Source: a virus. Taken from it: DNA of 23,495 nucleotides. The stretch lies in IMG/VR virus record IMGVR_UViG_3300021963_000659, positions 1-23,495 of that record; one strand, 5' to 3'. Every line of letters starts with the position of its first letter. Positions within the stretch are counted from its first letter, which is position 1. Positions 14,277 to 20,167 of the stretch are shown piece by piece. The position numbers were made by a program, and so were the translations under genes. The notes beneath the pieces are model-generated. The model was given only the letters and a program-made list of their open reading frames with translations, made no database searches and was not told the origin of the DNA.

Positions 14277-15317
14277 TTATTTAGTTTGTTTTTCATCTCT
14301 TAGTGATTGTCTAAATTTGTCCCAACCACCTTGTTGACGGATATAATCGGTTATACCACCCGCATCAGCTATTCTTTCTTTTAGGGATTTTTGTTGGGTC
14401 TTTAAAGCATCGGTTTCTATTTTAAGTGCTTCGGCAGCTTTGGTAGCCAGTTCTTCGGTTGCTTTCTTTTGAGCATCGATTGCTTTATCACCAGGGGTTT
14501 GTTGTACCGATGTAGTAGTAGAACTCTTCTTAGTGTATGTATCCCCACCAAAGGTAGTATCATCTTGTGCAGAAGCAACTTGGTTCTCTATTTTAAGAAT
14601 ACCCTTAGAAGCAGGGGCTATACCCGCATAGAAGGTATCACGAATCATATCAAAATCTTGTTGGAGAATCTTCAACCTGTCCTTAGTTCCCATCAAAAAG
14701 GATTCTAATTTTCCCTTATCAAACATACCATCTTCTTGCGTTGTAGTAACGATAAGAGGTGCAATGGAGTATGCCGAAGCATCAGCTAATTTGAGGTCGT
14801 ACAACTCAAATGTATCACCCGGTCTCGTCGTTTCTCCCAATGTGTAGTTTATCTGCTTAATTAAATTGTTGGATACCCCGTCTGTTGTTTTACCTTCGTA
14901 TATGTAATCTACTGATTTAACACCTGCGTTCTGATTAACCAAATCCCTCTGAGTACCCTTTGATGAAAACTGAGTATCATCAATCGAAATTATGGGGATT
15001 GTCTTCCCTATCGTAACTTGTTTAGTTTTAACGGGTATCTGTCCGTTTGCTACTATATCATAATGAGGATTGTTTGAATCCTTAATAACCTTTAATGTAT
15101 TCTTAGAACATAGGTATTGAGTACCTATTTTAACGAGAATGCCATCTACATCTAATACTGCTTTGATTCCATCTAATGGTAGACCCACATCGAATCTAAG
15201 AGGTTTGATTTCTCTTTTTTGCTTTTGAGTAGCAGGTTTAGGAAGTGCAGATATTACCCATGTACTATCTTCCTTCGAATACCTCTCTGGGTTTTGTGTT
15301 TGTGTTGTTATTTCCAT
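14277..15317 (-). CDS. Unknown 346-aa protein, possibly a virion component
   Basis: A soluble protein with beta-rich N-terminal two thirds: LRFDVGLPLDGIKAVLDVDG, LVKIGTQYLCSK, then repeated I-x-V and T-x-Q patterns. The C-terminal third is low-complexity Ser/Thr/Gln followed by an Ala/Lys-rich helix (about 275-320, AIDAQKKATEELATKAAEAL) likely to be coiled coil. The layout suits a phage baseplate or head structural protein, but no family was recognised. The start overlaps the upstream gene by 53 nt, unusually long for this genome. A later start would remove the overlap, but the chosen one keeps the longest open frame. Confidence 0.7.
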   Translation of the reverse strand: MEITTQTQNPERYSKEDSTWVISALPKPATQKQKREIKPLRFDVGLPLDGIKAVLDVDGILVKIGTQYLCSKNTLKVIKDSNNPHYDIVANGQIPVKTKQVTIGKTIPIISIDDTQFSSKGTQRDLVNQNAGVKSVDYIYEGKTTDGVSNNLIKQINYTLGETTRPGDTFELYDLKLADASAYSIAPLIVTTTQEDGMFDKGKLESFLMGTKDRLKILQQDFDMIRDTFYAGIAPASKGILKIENQVASAQDDTTFGGDTYTKKSSTTTSVQQTPGDKAIDAQKKATEELATKAAEALKIETDALKTQQKSLKERIADAGGITDYIRQQGGWDKFRQSLRDEKQTK

Positions 15318-15606
15318 TTGTTACTATATCCCATGCTCTGTTATAAATAGTAAGTTCTTTGATTTTCCGATTACCATTATTCTTTTTAACCTTATACAAA
15401 GATAACTGTAAATCCCTATATTTTAGAGTATCTATTGCCTCTCCTATGATTCCGTTAATCTTTAAATCATCTGTGTATTGGTTGTATAGGGTTTTGGGTA
15501 CATCCGATTTAATATCCGTTATAGGAGATACACTCATTATGTTAGCTACACCAATAGATACTCCGAATCTATCAGATACTTTCTCATATACCTCTGGTCT
15601 TATCAT
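15265..15606 (-). CDS. Unknown 113-aa protein
   Basis: Starts MIRPEVYEKVSDRFGVSIGV, with a middle of VPKTLYNQYTDDLKINGIIG and a basic helix (YRDLQLSLYKVKKNNGNRK). The C-terminus is Asn/Thr-rich and low in complexity (NGNNNTNTK) and overlaps the next gene by 53 nt in another frame. The N-terminal part could be a small DNA- or structure-binding helical domain. No family was recognised. The upstream leader is long (over 200 nt) and holds several inverted repeats. Confidence 0.65.
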   Translation of the reverse strand: MIRPEVYEKVSDRFGVSIGVANIMSVSPITDIKSDVPKTLYNQYTDDLKINGIIGEAIDTLKYRDLQLSLYKVKKNNGNRKIKELTIYNRAWDIVTNGNNNTNTKPREVFEGR

Positions 15607-15842
15607 AATCCTAGCTCTTTTAATTTTATCTCAATACCCCCAATACGTTAAATAGAGGGGGTTTTATAGTTTTAGTGTATCACACTATTATGTCAAAAAG
15701 GGTTTCCACCACAAAAATCCTGGCCCCGATATTTAAACGAGTCAGACCGATGTATGACAACTTGTCATGCTCTGAGTTACACGAAATTCAGTTGCCCCCT
15801 CCCCCTATCTAATTAGTCTTTTAACTAAATATACAAATGTAC
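15607..15842 (-). other. Long leader with inverted repeats and C/G tracts, no gene seen
   Basis: No credible reading frame is visible here. The stretch holds three inverted repeats: ACCCCC/GGGGGT at 15636-15662 (loop about 15 nt), TAGTGT-ATC-ACACTA at 15673-15687, and TGACA-N3-TGTCA at 15755-15767. Two C5 runs at 15795-15805 read as GGGGGAGGGGG on the minus strand. A promoter at 15826-15856 would transcribe it, giving the 113-aa gene a structured 5' leader of about 210 nt. It could be a regulatory leader (inference). Confidence 0.45.
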
Positions 15843-15856
15843 AAAAAAAGTAGCAG
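15826..15856 (-). promoter_or_regulatory. Probable promoter overlapping a terminator
   Basis: Minus-strand CTG (15854-15856, near TTG), 20 nt, then TATATTTA (15826-15833). A TACATTTG lies next to it and could be an alternative -7 box. The -33 part is inside the hairpin at 15843-15875. Confidence 0.5.
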
Positions 15857-15875
15857 AGCAATGCCCCACTACTTT
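15843..15875 (-). terminator. Rho-independent terminator after the 72-aa gene
   Basis: A 7-bp outer stem (AAAGTAG / CTACTTT) extends through wobble pairs to about 13 bp around an ATT loop. A run of seven T follows on the minus strand (15843-15849). It lies about 95 nt past the stop of the 72-aa gene. The AGTGGGGCA in its 5' arm also occurs in the terminator at 4484. Confidence 0.75.
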
Positions 15876-15972
15876 CTATACTCAAAATGAAAAATCAAAA
15901 CAAATTAAACCATATCTCTATACCTTATGTCTACTGTGGACTTAGGTAATATTATTTCTATTCATGTCCGCA

Positions 15973-16191
15973 TTAGCGAACCACCTCACCTCTTTGTAGC
16001 CAGAACGCATCATTACGTCTAGCATTCAACTCCCACTTTGCCTTCTCATACATCTCATCAGAAATCAAACCACGCTCGAAGCAATACTCCATATTCAACT
16101 CAAAGGGGGAAACACGCAGGTGCATTGCACGACTCAAAACAAAGTCACAATACTCATTAACACTCATACCACGCACGTCTAAAAGTTCCAT
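15973..16191 (-). CDS. Unknown 72-aa protein
   Basis: A mainly helical protein (MELLDVRGMSVNEYCDFVLS, then a helix with NMEYCFERGLISDEMYEKAK and ELNARRND). Base composition is more GC-rich than the neighbouring glycan block. It has its own promoter at 16239-16269 and its own terminator. Short, independently transcribed genes in such a zone are often early phage proteins that alter the host, but nothing here shows its target. Confidence 0.7.
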   Translation of the reverse strand: MELLDVRGMSVNEYCDFVLSRAMHLRVSPFELNMEYCFERGLISDEMYEKAKWELNARRNDAFWLQRGEVVR

Positions 16192-16238
16192 AACAAAAGG
16201 GGTTAAATCAGAGGAGGAACGTCCCTCACTCTATACAA

Positions 16239-16269
16239 TAAAGATACAAAATAAATCAACACAAGTCAA
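16239..16269 (-). promoter_or_regulatory. Promoter of the 72-aa gene (cassette copy A)
   Basis: Minus-strand TTG (16267-16269, in CTTGACTT), 20 nt, TATCTTTA (16239-16246). It shares CTTGACTT, TTTTGTA(T/C)CTTTATTGTAT and an upstream TGACACATTGTCA with the promoter at 16614, so it is one of two related cassettes. Confidence 0.75.
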
Positions 16270-16281
16270 GCAATTCTTAAA

Positions 16282-16473
16282 TTATTTTACTGACAATGTG
16301 TCAGACTTAGATAATGAAGAATAAATCAGCTTATCGATGGCATCAGCTGGTTTTAATAATTTCTCTAAGCGAGTCATCTCTGTACCATCACTACTCACCC
16401 TACCACCGAAGTAATAGAACGTATTGAACACTTCCATATCTGTATCATCAAGAATTAAAAAATCATCAGCCAT
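16282..16473 (-). CDS. Unknown acidic 63-aa protein
   Basis: Starts MADDFLILDDTDMEVFNTFY, continues YFGGRVSSDG, has a helix EMTRLEKLLKPADAIDKLI and ends SKSDTLSVK. The frame is open further upstream to 16581, but that part overlaps another short gene and has an unlikely Cys/Trp-rich product. The ATG at 16473 lies 4 nt after that gene's stop and is preferred. The last codons contain the DNA motif TGACACATTGTCA, which is also found upstream of another promoter. Function unknown. Confidence 0.62.
   Translation of the reverse strand: MADDFLILDDTDMEVFNTFYYFGGRVSSDGTEMTRLEKLLKPADAIDKLIYSSLSKSDTLSVK
16291..16303 (-). repeat. TGACACATTGTCA inverted repeat, copy A
   Basis: A 13-nt interrupted palindrome (TGACA-N3-TGTCA) lies 21 nt upstream of the -33 box at 16267. 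It is identical to the copy at 16667-16679, including the following GTAAAA. It overlaps the end of the 63-aa gene. A regulator-binding site is a reasonable guess. Confidence 0.5.
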
Positions 16474-16477
16474 ATTA

Positions 16478-16609
16478 TTATCTTTTAGGTTTAAAACAAA
16501 CTTCGGTTTTAGGAATATATTCAGCCTCAATAGCTCGCACACGCATACGGCAGGGTTTCTCCATAACCATAAGGAACACAATCAGAAGGGCTGTCAATCT
16601 CTCTCTCAT
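16478..16609 (-). CDS. Short 43-aa protein, probable leaderless gene
   Basis: The peptide starts MRERLTALLIVFLMVMEKPC, then RMRVRAIEAEYIP and ends KTEVCFKPKR. The N-terminal third is hydrophobic, like a short membrane anchor or weak signal; the rest is basic. The ATG lies exactly 4 nt after the -7 box of a promoter, the same distance as at the UV endonuclease and 105-aa genes. The stop is 4 nt before the next start. Position and spacing support a real gene, although it is below usual length cut-offs. Function unknown. Confidence 0.5.
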   Translation of the reverse strand: MRERLTALLIVFLMVMEKPCRMRVRAIEAEYIPKTEVCFKPKR

Positions 16610-16613
16610 ACAA

Positions 16614-16644
16614 TAAAGGTACAAAAAAAGAATACATAAGTCAA
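16614..16644 (-). promoter_or_regulatory. Promoter of the 43-aa and 63-aa genes (cassette copy B)
   Basis: Minus-strand TTG (16642-16644, in CTTGACTT), exactly 20 nt, TACCTTTA (16614-16621). The TTGTATGAGAG that follows parallels copy A's TTGTATAGAG. In copy B this gives an ATG start; in copy A the same place reads ATA. Confidence 0.75.
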
Positions 16645-16651
16645 GTCTTTT

Positions 16652-16717
16652 TTAATTTATTTTTACTGACAATGTGTCATACTCTACGGGGTATGCGTTT
16701 AAGAACCCGCCCTCCAC
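16652..16717 (-). CDS. Possible 21-aa leaderless micropeptide
   Basis: A GTG-started frame begins 4 nt after the -7 box at 16722 and ends at 16652. Its last residues are EYDTLSVKIN; the 63-aa protein downstream ends SDTLSVK. The similarity may be only DNA-level, since both cover the TGACACATTGTCA motif. Weakly supported. Confidence 0.25.
   Translation of the reverse strand: MEGGFLNAYPVEYDTLSVKIN
16667..16679 (-). repeat. TGACACATTGTCA inverted repeat, copy B
   Basis: Same 13-nt palindrome plus GTAAAA as at 16291, here 22 nt upstream of the -33 box at 16642. Nearly equal spacing in both copies suggests a regulator site belonging to the promoter cassette. Confidence 0.5.
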
Positions 16718-16721
16718 TCCC

Positions 16722-16752
16722 ACAATATACGAAATAAATCTGATATAATCAA
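16722..16752 (-). promoter_or_regulatory. Third promoter of the tandem set
   Basis: Minus-strand TTG (16750-16752, in GCTTGA), exactly 20 nt, then TATATTGT (16722-16729), a one- to two-base variant of TAnnTTTG. It feeds leftward into the two cassettes above. Confidence 0.6.
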
Positions 16753-17168
16753 GCCATTCAGCAATTATTTTTAACCGTTAAATAAATTCTTAGAATAATT
16801 TTTCTACTTAACATAATGTAAATTATATAACAAAAGGGCATCGGAATAATACAATTTCTGCTTTGTGGAAAAAGTTTTATCTCGTAGTGGGGGAAAGTTA
16901 TCGTATGAGCTGCTATGAACGTTTAGACATTTGTTTAAATATCTATACAGGCTTGGAATAATACAACAAATAGGTGTTTACAAATGTAAAATGGGTTTAC
17001 TTATGTAAATTTTTTTTGCTTGCGAAGCGTGAATGGGTGGGATGCTTTAAGTTCTCGTGCTATACTTTTACTGCTTTACTCTTTCTTTATAGTGTGTTAG
17101 TATATCATCATTCATTATGACACACAGAAACCCTCTACCACACTTTATACCTATTTTTCAGTAATTTG
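16753..17168. other. Gene-poor stretch with short repeats
   Basis: No convincing gene. GGAATAATACAA occurs twice (16843-16854 and 16955-16966). A GCTT-GCG-AAGC inverted repeat sits near 17020 after a run of T. Only tiny minus-strand frames were found: 27 codons at 16758-16841 and a 15-codon one near 17106. Neither has start-site support. The region may hold regulatory DNA or an early-region boundary. Confidence 0.4.
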
Positions 17169-17200
17169 TTTGGTAAATGGATTCTGCTATACTATCTTTG
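17169..17200 (+). promoter_or_regulatory. Consensus plus-strand promoter
   Basis: TTTG (17169-17172), exactly 20 nt, then a perfect TATCTTTG (17193-17200). It is the best consensus match in the window and the only one facing right. TGACACATTG, a partial copy of the motif at 16291 and 16667, follows at 17207-17216, near the expected transcription start. Confidence 0.72.
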
Positions 17201-17247
17201 GGTATTTGACACATTGAGTTATGTGAGCAGGGAACGTAGGGTTCTGA

Positions 17248-17349
17248 ATGGATTATCCTTTGAGGATTGAGTGTCTATACTCCCTTATGTATCTTATGTA
17301 TGTACGTTATGTACTGTATCTTATGTATGGTATTCTTTATATAGTTTAG
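17248..17349 (+). CDS. Hydrophobic 33-aa peptide, only plus-strand gene
   Basis: The frame starts MDYPLRIECLYSLMYLMYVR and ends YGILYIV. It has one tyrosine-rich transmembrane-like segment, encoded by repeated TTATGTA units. A consensus promoter ends 48 nt upstream. It converges on the sulfotransferase-like gene at 17394. Small Tyr/Leu/Met membrane peptides can act as toxins, lysis helpers or modulators of membrane proteins, but no family was recognised. The repeats alone might be the function, so this is tentative. A noncoding RNA from the same promoter is the main alternative. Confidence 0.4.
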   Translation: MDYPLRIECLYSLMYLMYVRYVLYLMYGILYIV

Positions 17350-17379
17350 TAGTCCTTGCTGAATTATTTTTATTGTATG

Positions 17380-17394
17380 TGTCAGATTTGGTTT
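17380..17394. repeat. 15-bp direct repeat flanking the sulfotransferase-like gene, left copy
   Basis: TGTCAGATTTGGTTT, identical to 17939-17953. The two copies bracket the 178-aa gene almost exactly. Here it lies just past the gene's stop codon. Confidence 0.6.
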
Positions 17395-17930
17395 TAAATC
17401 AAAATATCTTTTCTCATCTTGCCACCTATACTCAGTAGGTATTCGTATTGTGTATCCTTTATACCTAAATAGTCTTTCAGAATTTGCAACTCTTCACCTG
17501 TCTCATATATCCCTTCGTAGGTCAGTTTTAATCCAGCATATTCAATCTTATCTATAATCTCATTATGTTTAGATATAAACGATTCATTCTCTCTTATATG
17601 GGATTCGTTATCTCTTATCCACTCATCGGTTATCATATAGGGTGAATGAAATCGGTTGTTCTTATCAGCAAAGGTTATACTCTCTGCTGCTTTTCTTATA
17701 TCATTCCTTTTCAAGGTTATAACCGTATCCCAATCATTAGGGTCAAAATCATTGTACGGTTGAATATCTTCATATAGTATCGTATGAACCAAATGTTTAA
17801 CCACTATATTATCCCCAGCAACATACCCACTATTTGGCTCTTCTATGCAAGTGTATTTCAATTCTTTTGAAATCCATTCATTTAAATTTCTACCACCTGT
17901 CCTTTGTGTTGCTATGATTAGTATTCTCAT
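17394..17930 (-). CDS. Sulfotransferase-like P-loop protein (second)
   Basis: A 178-aa protein. MRILIIATQRTGGRNLNEWI resembles the N-terminal PAPS-binding loop of sulfotransferases (A-T-x-R-S/T-G-x-x-x-L). VVKHLV and then DTVITLKRNDIRKAAESITF near 68-87 resembles the 3'-phosphate site (L-x-R-x-x-x-x-x-x-x-S). Length is short for the family (usually 220-300), so it may be a minimal phage form or a different P-loop enzyme. It is bracketed by a 15-bp direct repeat and separates the regulatory zone from the paralog array, as if inserted. It ends RKDILI, which is not the Ser-Leu-Ile tail. Confidence 0.6.
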   Translation of the reverse strand: MRILIIATQRTGGRNLNEWISKELKYTCIEEPNSGYVAGDNIVVKHLVHTILYEDIQPYNDFDPNDWDTVITLKRNDIRKAAESITFADKNNRFHSPYMITDEWIRDNESHIRENESFISKHNEIIDKIEYAGLKLTYEGIYETGEELQILKDYLGIKDTQYEYLLSIGGKMRKDILI

Positions 17931-17938
17931 ATTATATC

Positions 17939-17953
17939 TGTCAGATTTGGTTT
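17939..17953. repeat. 15-bp direct repeat, right copy
   Basis: TGTCAGATTTGGTTT again. Here it overlaps the last codons (Asn-Gln-Ile-stop) of the 113-aa array gene, whereas the left copy is after a stop. This difference argues for duplication by recombination and against shared coding. Confidence 0.6.
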
Positions 17954-18282
17954 AGGATTCTGTCCATCAAATTTCCTATTCTCCTTTGCACCTCCAACAT
18001 ATCATTCAAATCCTCCTTACCTAATGCTTCTACTATCAGTTGGTTTGGTTTCTCTTCATAGTATAGTTCCCAACCATTATGTAATACTTGTGGATAGGGT
18101 ATCTTCTTTCTATTTAGGTATAAACTATATTCATATACACCGTTAGGGTTTTCTATCTTTATTCTAAACTCATATCTGTTATCTATCCACTCAATGACAT
18201 CTTCTATTTTTGCTAATCTTAGTGGTACACTCATAGGGATACTCTTACCTACTATCTTACTTATGTTCTGTATTGTCATCAT
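17941..18282 (-). CDS. Paralog-array protein 1 (unknown family)
   Basis: A 113-aa protein starting MMTIQNISKIVGKSIP, the array's common start (T-I-x-N-x-x-K-I/L). Beta strands follow (YEFRIKIEN, YEYSLYLNRKKIP, GWELYYEE) and a C-terminal helix (MLEVQRRIGNLMDRIL). This plan of a T-I-x-N opening, a strand sheet with L-x-R and a closing helix is shared by six of the genes from here to 22493. Function unknown. It is the last gene of the array and overlaps the basic protein gene by 4 nt. Confidence 0.75.
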   Translation of the reverse strand: MMTIQNISKIVGKSIPMSVPLRLAKIEDVIEWIDNRYEFRIKIENPNGVYEYSLYLNRKKIPYPQVLHNGWELYYEEKPNQLIVEALGKEDLNDMLEVQRRIGNLMDRILNQI

Positions 18283-18563
18283 TTCTTTCGAATTCTAGTC
18301 CTACTTCTAGCAGTCTTTTGTTGCTTCAATTCCATCTTCATTTTCTTTATCTCTTCTATCCTTTGTTGCTCTTCACTCAAAGGTGTCTTCATGGGTTTCA
18401 AAGGTAGTATGGGTTTACTACCATCAAACATACCCGTATATGCTCCTTCTCTCCTTCTACCATCCAATTGTGATGTAGGTATTACCTTTGTAGGTTTAGA
18501 TAACCATTTCAGCTTTGAATCTACTATCTTACCTCTCTTACGTTTGTTCTTATTCTTTACCAT
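18279..18563 (-). CDS. Very basic 94-aa protein
   Basis: Rich in Lys and Arg throughout: MVKNKNKRKRGKIVDSKLKW at the start, GRRREGAYTG in the middle, and a helix with EEQQRIEEIKKMKMELKQQK closing in RSRTRIRKK. The ends would bind nucleic acid or acidic protein. The middle is probably disordered, with Pro and Gly. It is not related to the paralogs around it. It might be a DNA-associated virion protein or a partner of the array products (inference). Confidence 0.7.
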   Translation of the reverse strand: MVKNKNKRKRGKIVDSKLKWLSKPTKVIPTSQLDGRRREGAYTGMFDGSKPILPLKPMKTPLSEEQQRIEEIKKMKMELKQQKTARSRTRIRKK

Positions 18564-18568
18564 ATCTA

Positions 18569-18973
18569 TTATATCTTAAATCCAGCAGGTGGGTTATAGG
18601 ATTGTGTTATACGATTATTACCGGCATATATCTGCTCATTTGATTGTTGTAATAGGATTTTATTCACCATCTCAGATGCTACCATTAGAAATCCCATCTT
18701 AGTTTTGAATTCATTTCTATTCAACACTGTCTGCCACTTATGATTTTTATACATACCACCGGCGTGTATAGTGCAAGTGTAATTATCCATATCCCCCCTA
18801 CCATCATAGTTAGAATCTCTATTTACTTTCAAAACCATTTTAACCGTATGGTTGTAGAATACATCGAACTCATATTCATGCTCTTCACTCTTACCCCAAC
18901 TAATACTATACCCATCCAATCTGGGTAGTTTACGGTCTGCTATATGGTCTATGTTTTTTATTGTCAGTCTCAT
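18569..18973 (-). CDS. Paralog-array protein 2
   Basis: A 134-aa protein starting MRLTIKNIDHIADRKLPRLD. Strands HEYEFDVFYNHTVKMVLKV and NYTCTIHAG are followed by NRNEFKTKMGFLMVASEMVN, the closing helix. A polar tail (IYAGNNRITQSYNPP) is added beyond it. The T-I-x-N opening and F-x-x-x-M-G-x-L/M helix tie it to the neighbouring genes. It overlaps the upstream member by 4 nt. Function unknown. Confidence 0.75.
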   Translation of the reverse strand: MRLTIKNIDHIADRKLPRLDGYSISWGKSEEHEYEFDVFYNHTVKMVLKVNRDSNYDGRGDMDNYTCTIHAGGMYKNHKWQTVLNRNEFKTKMGFLMVASEMVNKILLQQSNEQIYAGNNRITQSYNPPAGFKI

Positions 18974-19332
18974 GCTTTGCTATCTATTATTTCCGTTAGT
19001 CCGTCTAAAATATGCCCACAAAACCCTTGCAAATCTTTCAACTCATCCAGTTTAATCGCATTCGTTATCTCTACATTATCGGCAAGCATATACTTAAATG
19101 TCAGTTTTACATTATAGTGGGGTCTAAAATTATATGGGTTATGAATCATCTGGGTTTTCCTATCTATAACAAGTTGAAATCTATCCCATACTAAGGATGA
19201 ATCATTCTGAAATCCAAATACATATATGTCTTCCCAGGTGTTAGCAGTTGCTCTATATTTAACCACCCATTCAGGTGCTATATCCTTAAAAATTTCAATC
19301 AGTTTGTCTGGATTATTTATAGTTATTCTCAT
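18970..19332 (-). CDS. Paralog-array protein 3
   Basis: A 120-aa protein starting MRITINNPDKLIEIFKDIAP, with the same T-I-x-N-x-x-K-L opening as its neighbours. Strands include WDRFQLVIDRK and YNVKLTFKY. The closing helix is LKDLQGFCGHILDGLTEII. Sequence identity to the other members appears low outside the opening and the helix, so the copies are old or fast-evolving. It overlaps neighbours by 4 nt on both sides. Confidence 0.75.
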   Translation of the reverse strand: MRITINNPDKLIEIFKDIAPEWVVKYRATANTWEDIYVFGFQNDSSLVWDRFQLVIDRKTQMIHNPYNFRPHYNVKLTFKYMLADNVEITNAIKLDELKDLQGFCGHILDGLTEIIDSKA

Positions 19333-19682
19333 TTCTTCGGTGTTATCTTTTCTAACATCACTCCTAATCTATTCACCATCCCCTCTACGGTGTTCAATTC
19401 TTGCTTAGAAAACCACATCTGTTCTGCTTTATTCTCTTCCAAATTCCATGCCCATAACTCATATAAGAATACCATATCATCAGGGTTATATTTGCTTGGT
19501 TCTCTTTTCAATTGTATCTCTGCGTGTTTGAATCTACCATTACTTGCTAATTCAAAATAGTAAGCATTACTATCTCCCTCTACACTTTGAACTGCCCAAC
19601 CATAGGTGCCAGGTATCCACTTTGAATACATCTGTCTACCCCATATCTTTTGTATGTTTTCTATCGTTAGTTTCTTATCCAT
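19329..19682 (-). CDS. Paralog-array protein 4
   Basis: A 117-aa protein starting MDKKLTIENIQKIWGRQMYS. Strands include AYYFELAS and HAEIQLKREPSKYNPDD; the YNPDDMVFLYELWAWNLEEN segment has several Trp. The closing helix is LNTVEGMVNRLGVMLEKI. The L-K-R-E-P step is shared with the member at 20167 (L-M-R-E-P), the best local match in the set. Confidence 0.75.
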   Translation of the reverse strand: MDKKLTIENIQKIWGRQMYSKWIPGTYGWAVQSVEGDSNAYYFELASNGRFKHAEIQLKREPSKYNPDDMVFLYELWAWNLEENKAEQMWFSKQELNTVEGMVNRLGVMLEKITPKK

Positions 19683-19684
19683 TT

Positions 19685-20167
19685 CTAAAACGGTAATGAT
19701 ATAGGGTTTGATTCAGCTAATATCAGTTCATACATCTCTTTCATTAAAAGGGACGGACTCTCTATTATCTTACGTGGTAGGGTTACAAATGCTTTATTAT
19801 CTAATGTCAACCTGTATAGTTTTAAGTCCTTTACCTCCGGCACTCGTCTCAAACGGAATAGGTGTGAATCATTAGGTGTTCCCGGATGCACCCAACTCTC
19901 TACCATAAAGGTATAGTTACCCATAGATTCATGTGCTGAATGAACCTTATACTCTCCACCGAACCTTAAACCTTTCAGCTTTTCGTAGTTCTGTATCGTC
20001 AGTAATTTAGCTGCATTCTCACCGAATTGGTCCTGTAATGCTTGTATCATTGGATTTGTATTCATATCATCTATTTCCTTTGCAAATGCCCTTGCTTTAT
20101 CAGTTAGGGATGTCCCACCACCATTTATTCGTCTTGAAAGTGTCTTTATAATATCGTCTACTATCAT
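19685..20167 (-). CDS. Paralog-array protein 5 with N-terminal extension
   Basis: A 160-aa protein. About 54 helical residues (MIVDDIIKTLSRRINGGGTS, then FAKEIDDMNTNPMIQALQDQ) precede the array domain, which starts LLTIQNYEKLKGLRFGG. Strands NYTFMVESWV and LFRLRRVPEVKDL follow, then a closing helix SPSLLMKEMYELILAES. The added segment could position the domain or make an oligomer. A 1-nt overlap (TAATG) links it to the upstream gene. Confidence 0.75.
   Translation of the reverse strand: MIVDDIIKTLSRRINGGGTSLTDKARAFAKEIDDMNTNPMIQALQDQFGENAAKLLTIQNYEKLKGLRFGGEYKVHSAHESMGNYTFMVESWVHPGTPNDSHLFRLRRVPEVKDLKLYRLTLDNKAFVTLPRKIIESPSLLMKEMYELILAESNPISLPF

Noticed and set aside
16291-16303. TGACA-N3-TGTCA palindromes at 16291 and 16667 as terminators
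   Set aside because: The stems are only 5-6 bp and no T run follows on the minus strand. The copy at 4995 is different: its stem is 11 bp with a T run and is called a terminator.
16474-16581. N-terminal extension of the 63-aa protein
   Set aside because: It overlaps the 43-aa gene and has an implausible Cys/Trp-rich product; the ATG at 16473 sits 4 nt after that gene's stop.
17221-17270. A tRNA-like stretch downstream of the plus-strand promoter
   Set aside because: A GGGTTCTGAAT piece resembles a T-loop, but no acceptor stem or anticodon arm could be folded.
17286-17330. TTATGTA repeats as a CRISPR or satellite array
   Set aside because: Units are too short and irregular, with no spacers. 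They are better read as codons of a hydrophobic peptide or a simple repeat.
17394-17412. RKDILI ending of the second sulfotransferase-like protein as another copy of the tail
   Set aside because: There is no Ser before the last two residues and the gene lies outside the block and appears inserted. It is too loose to count.
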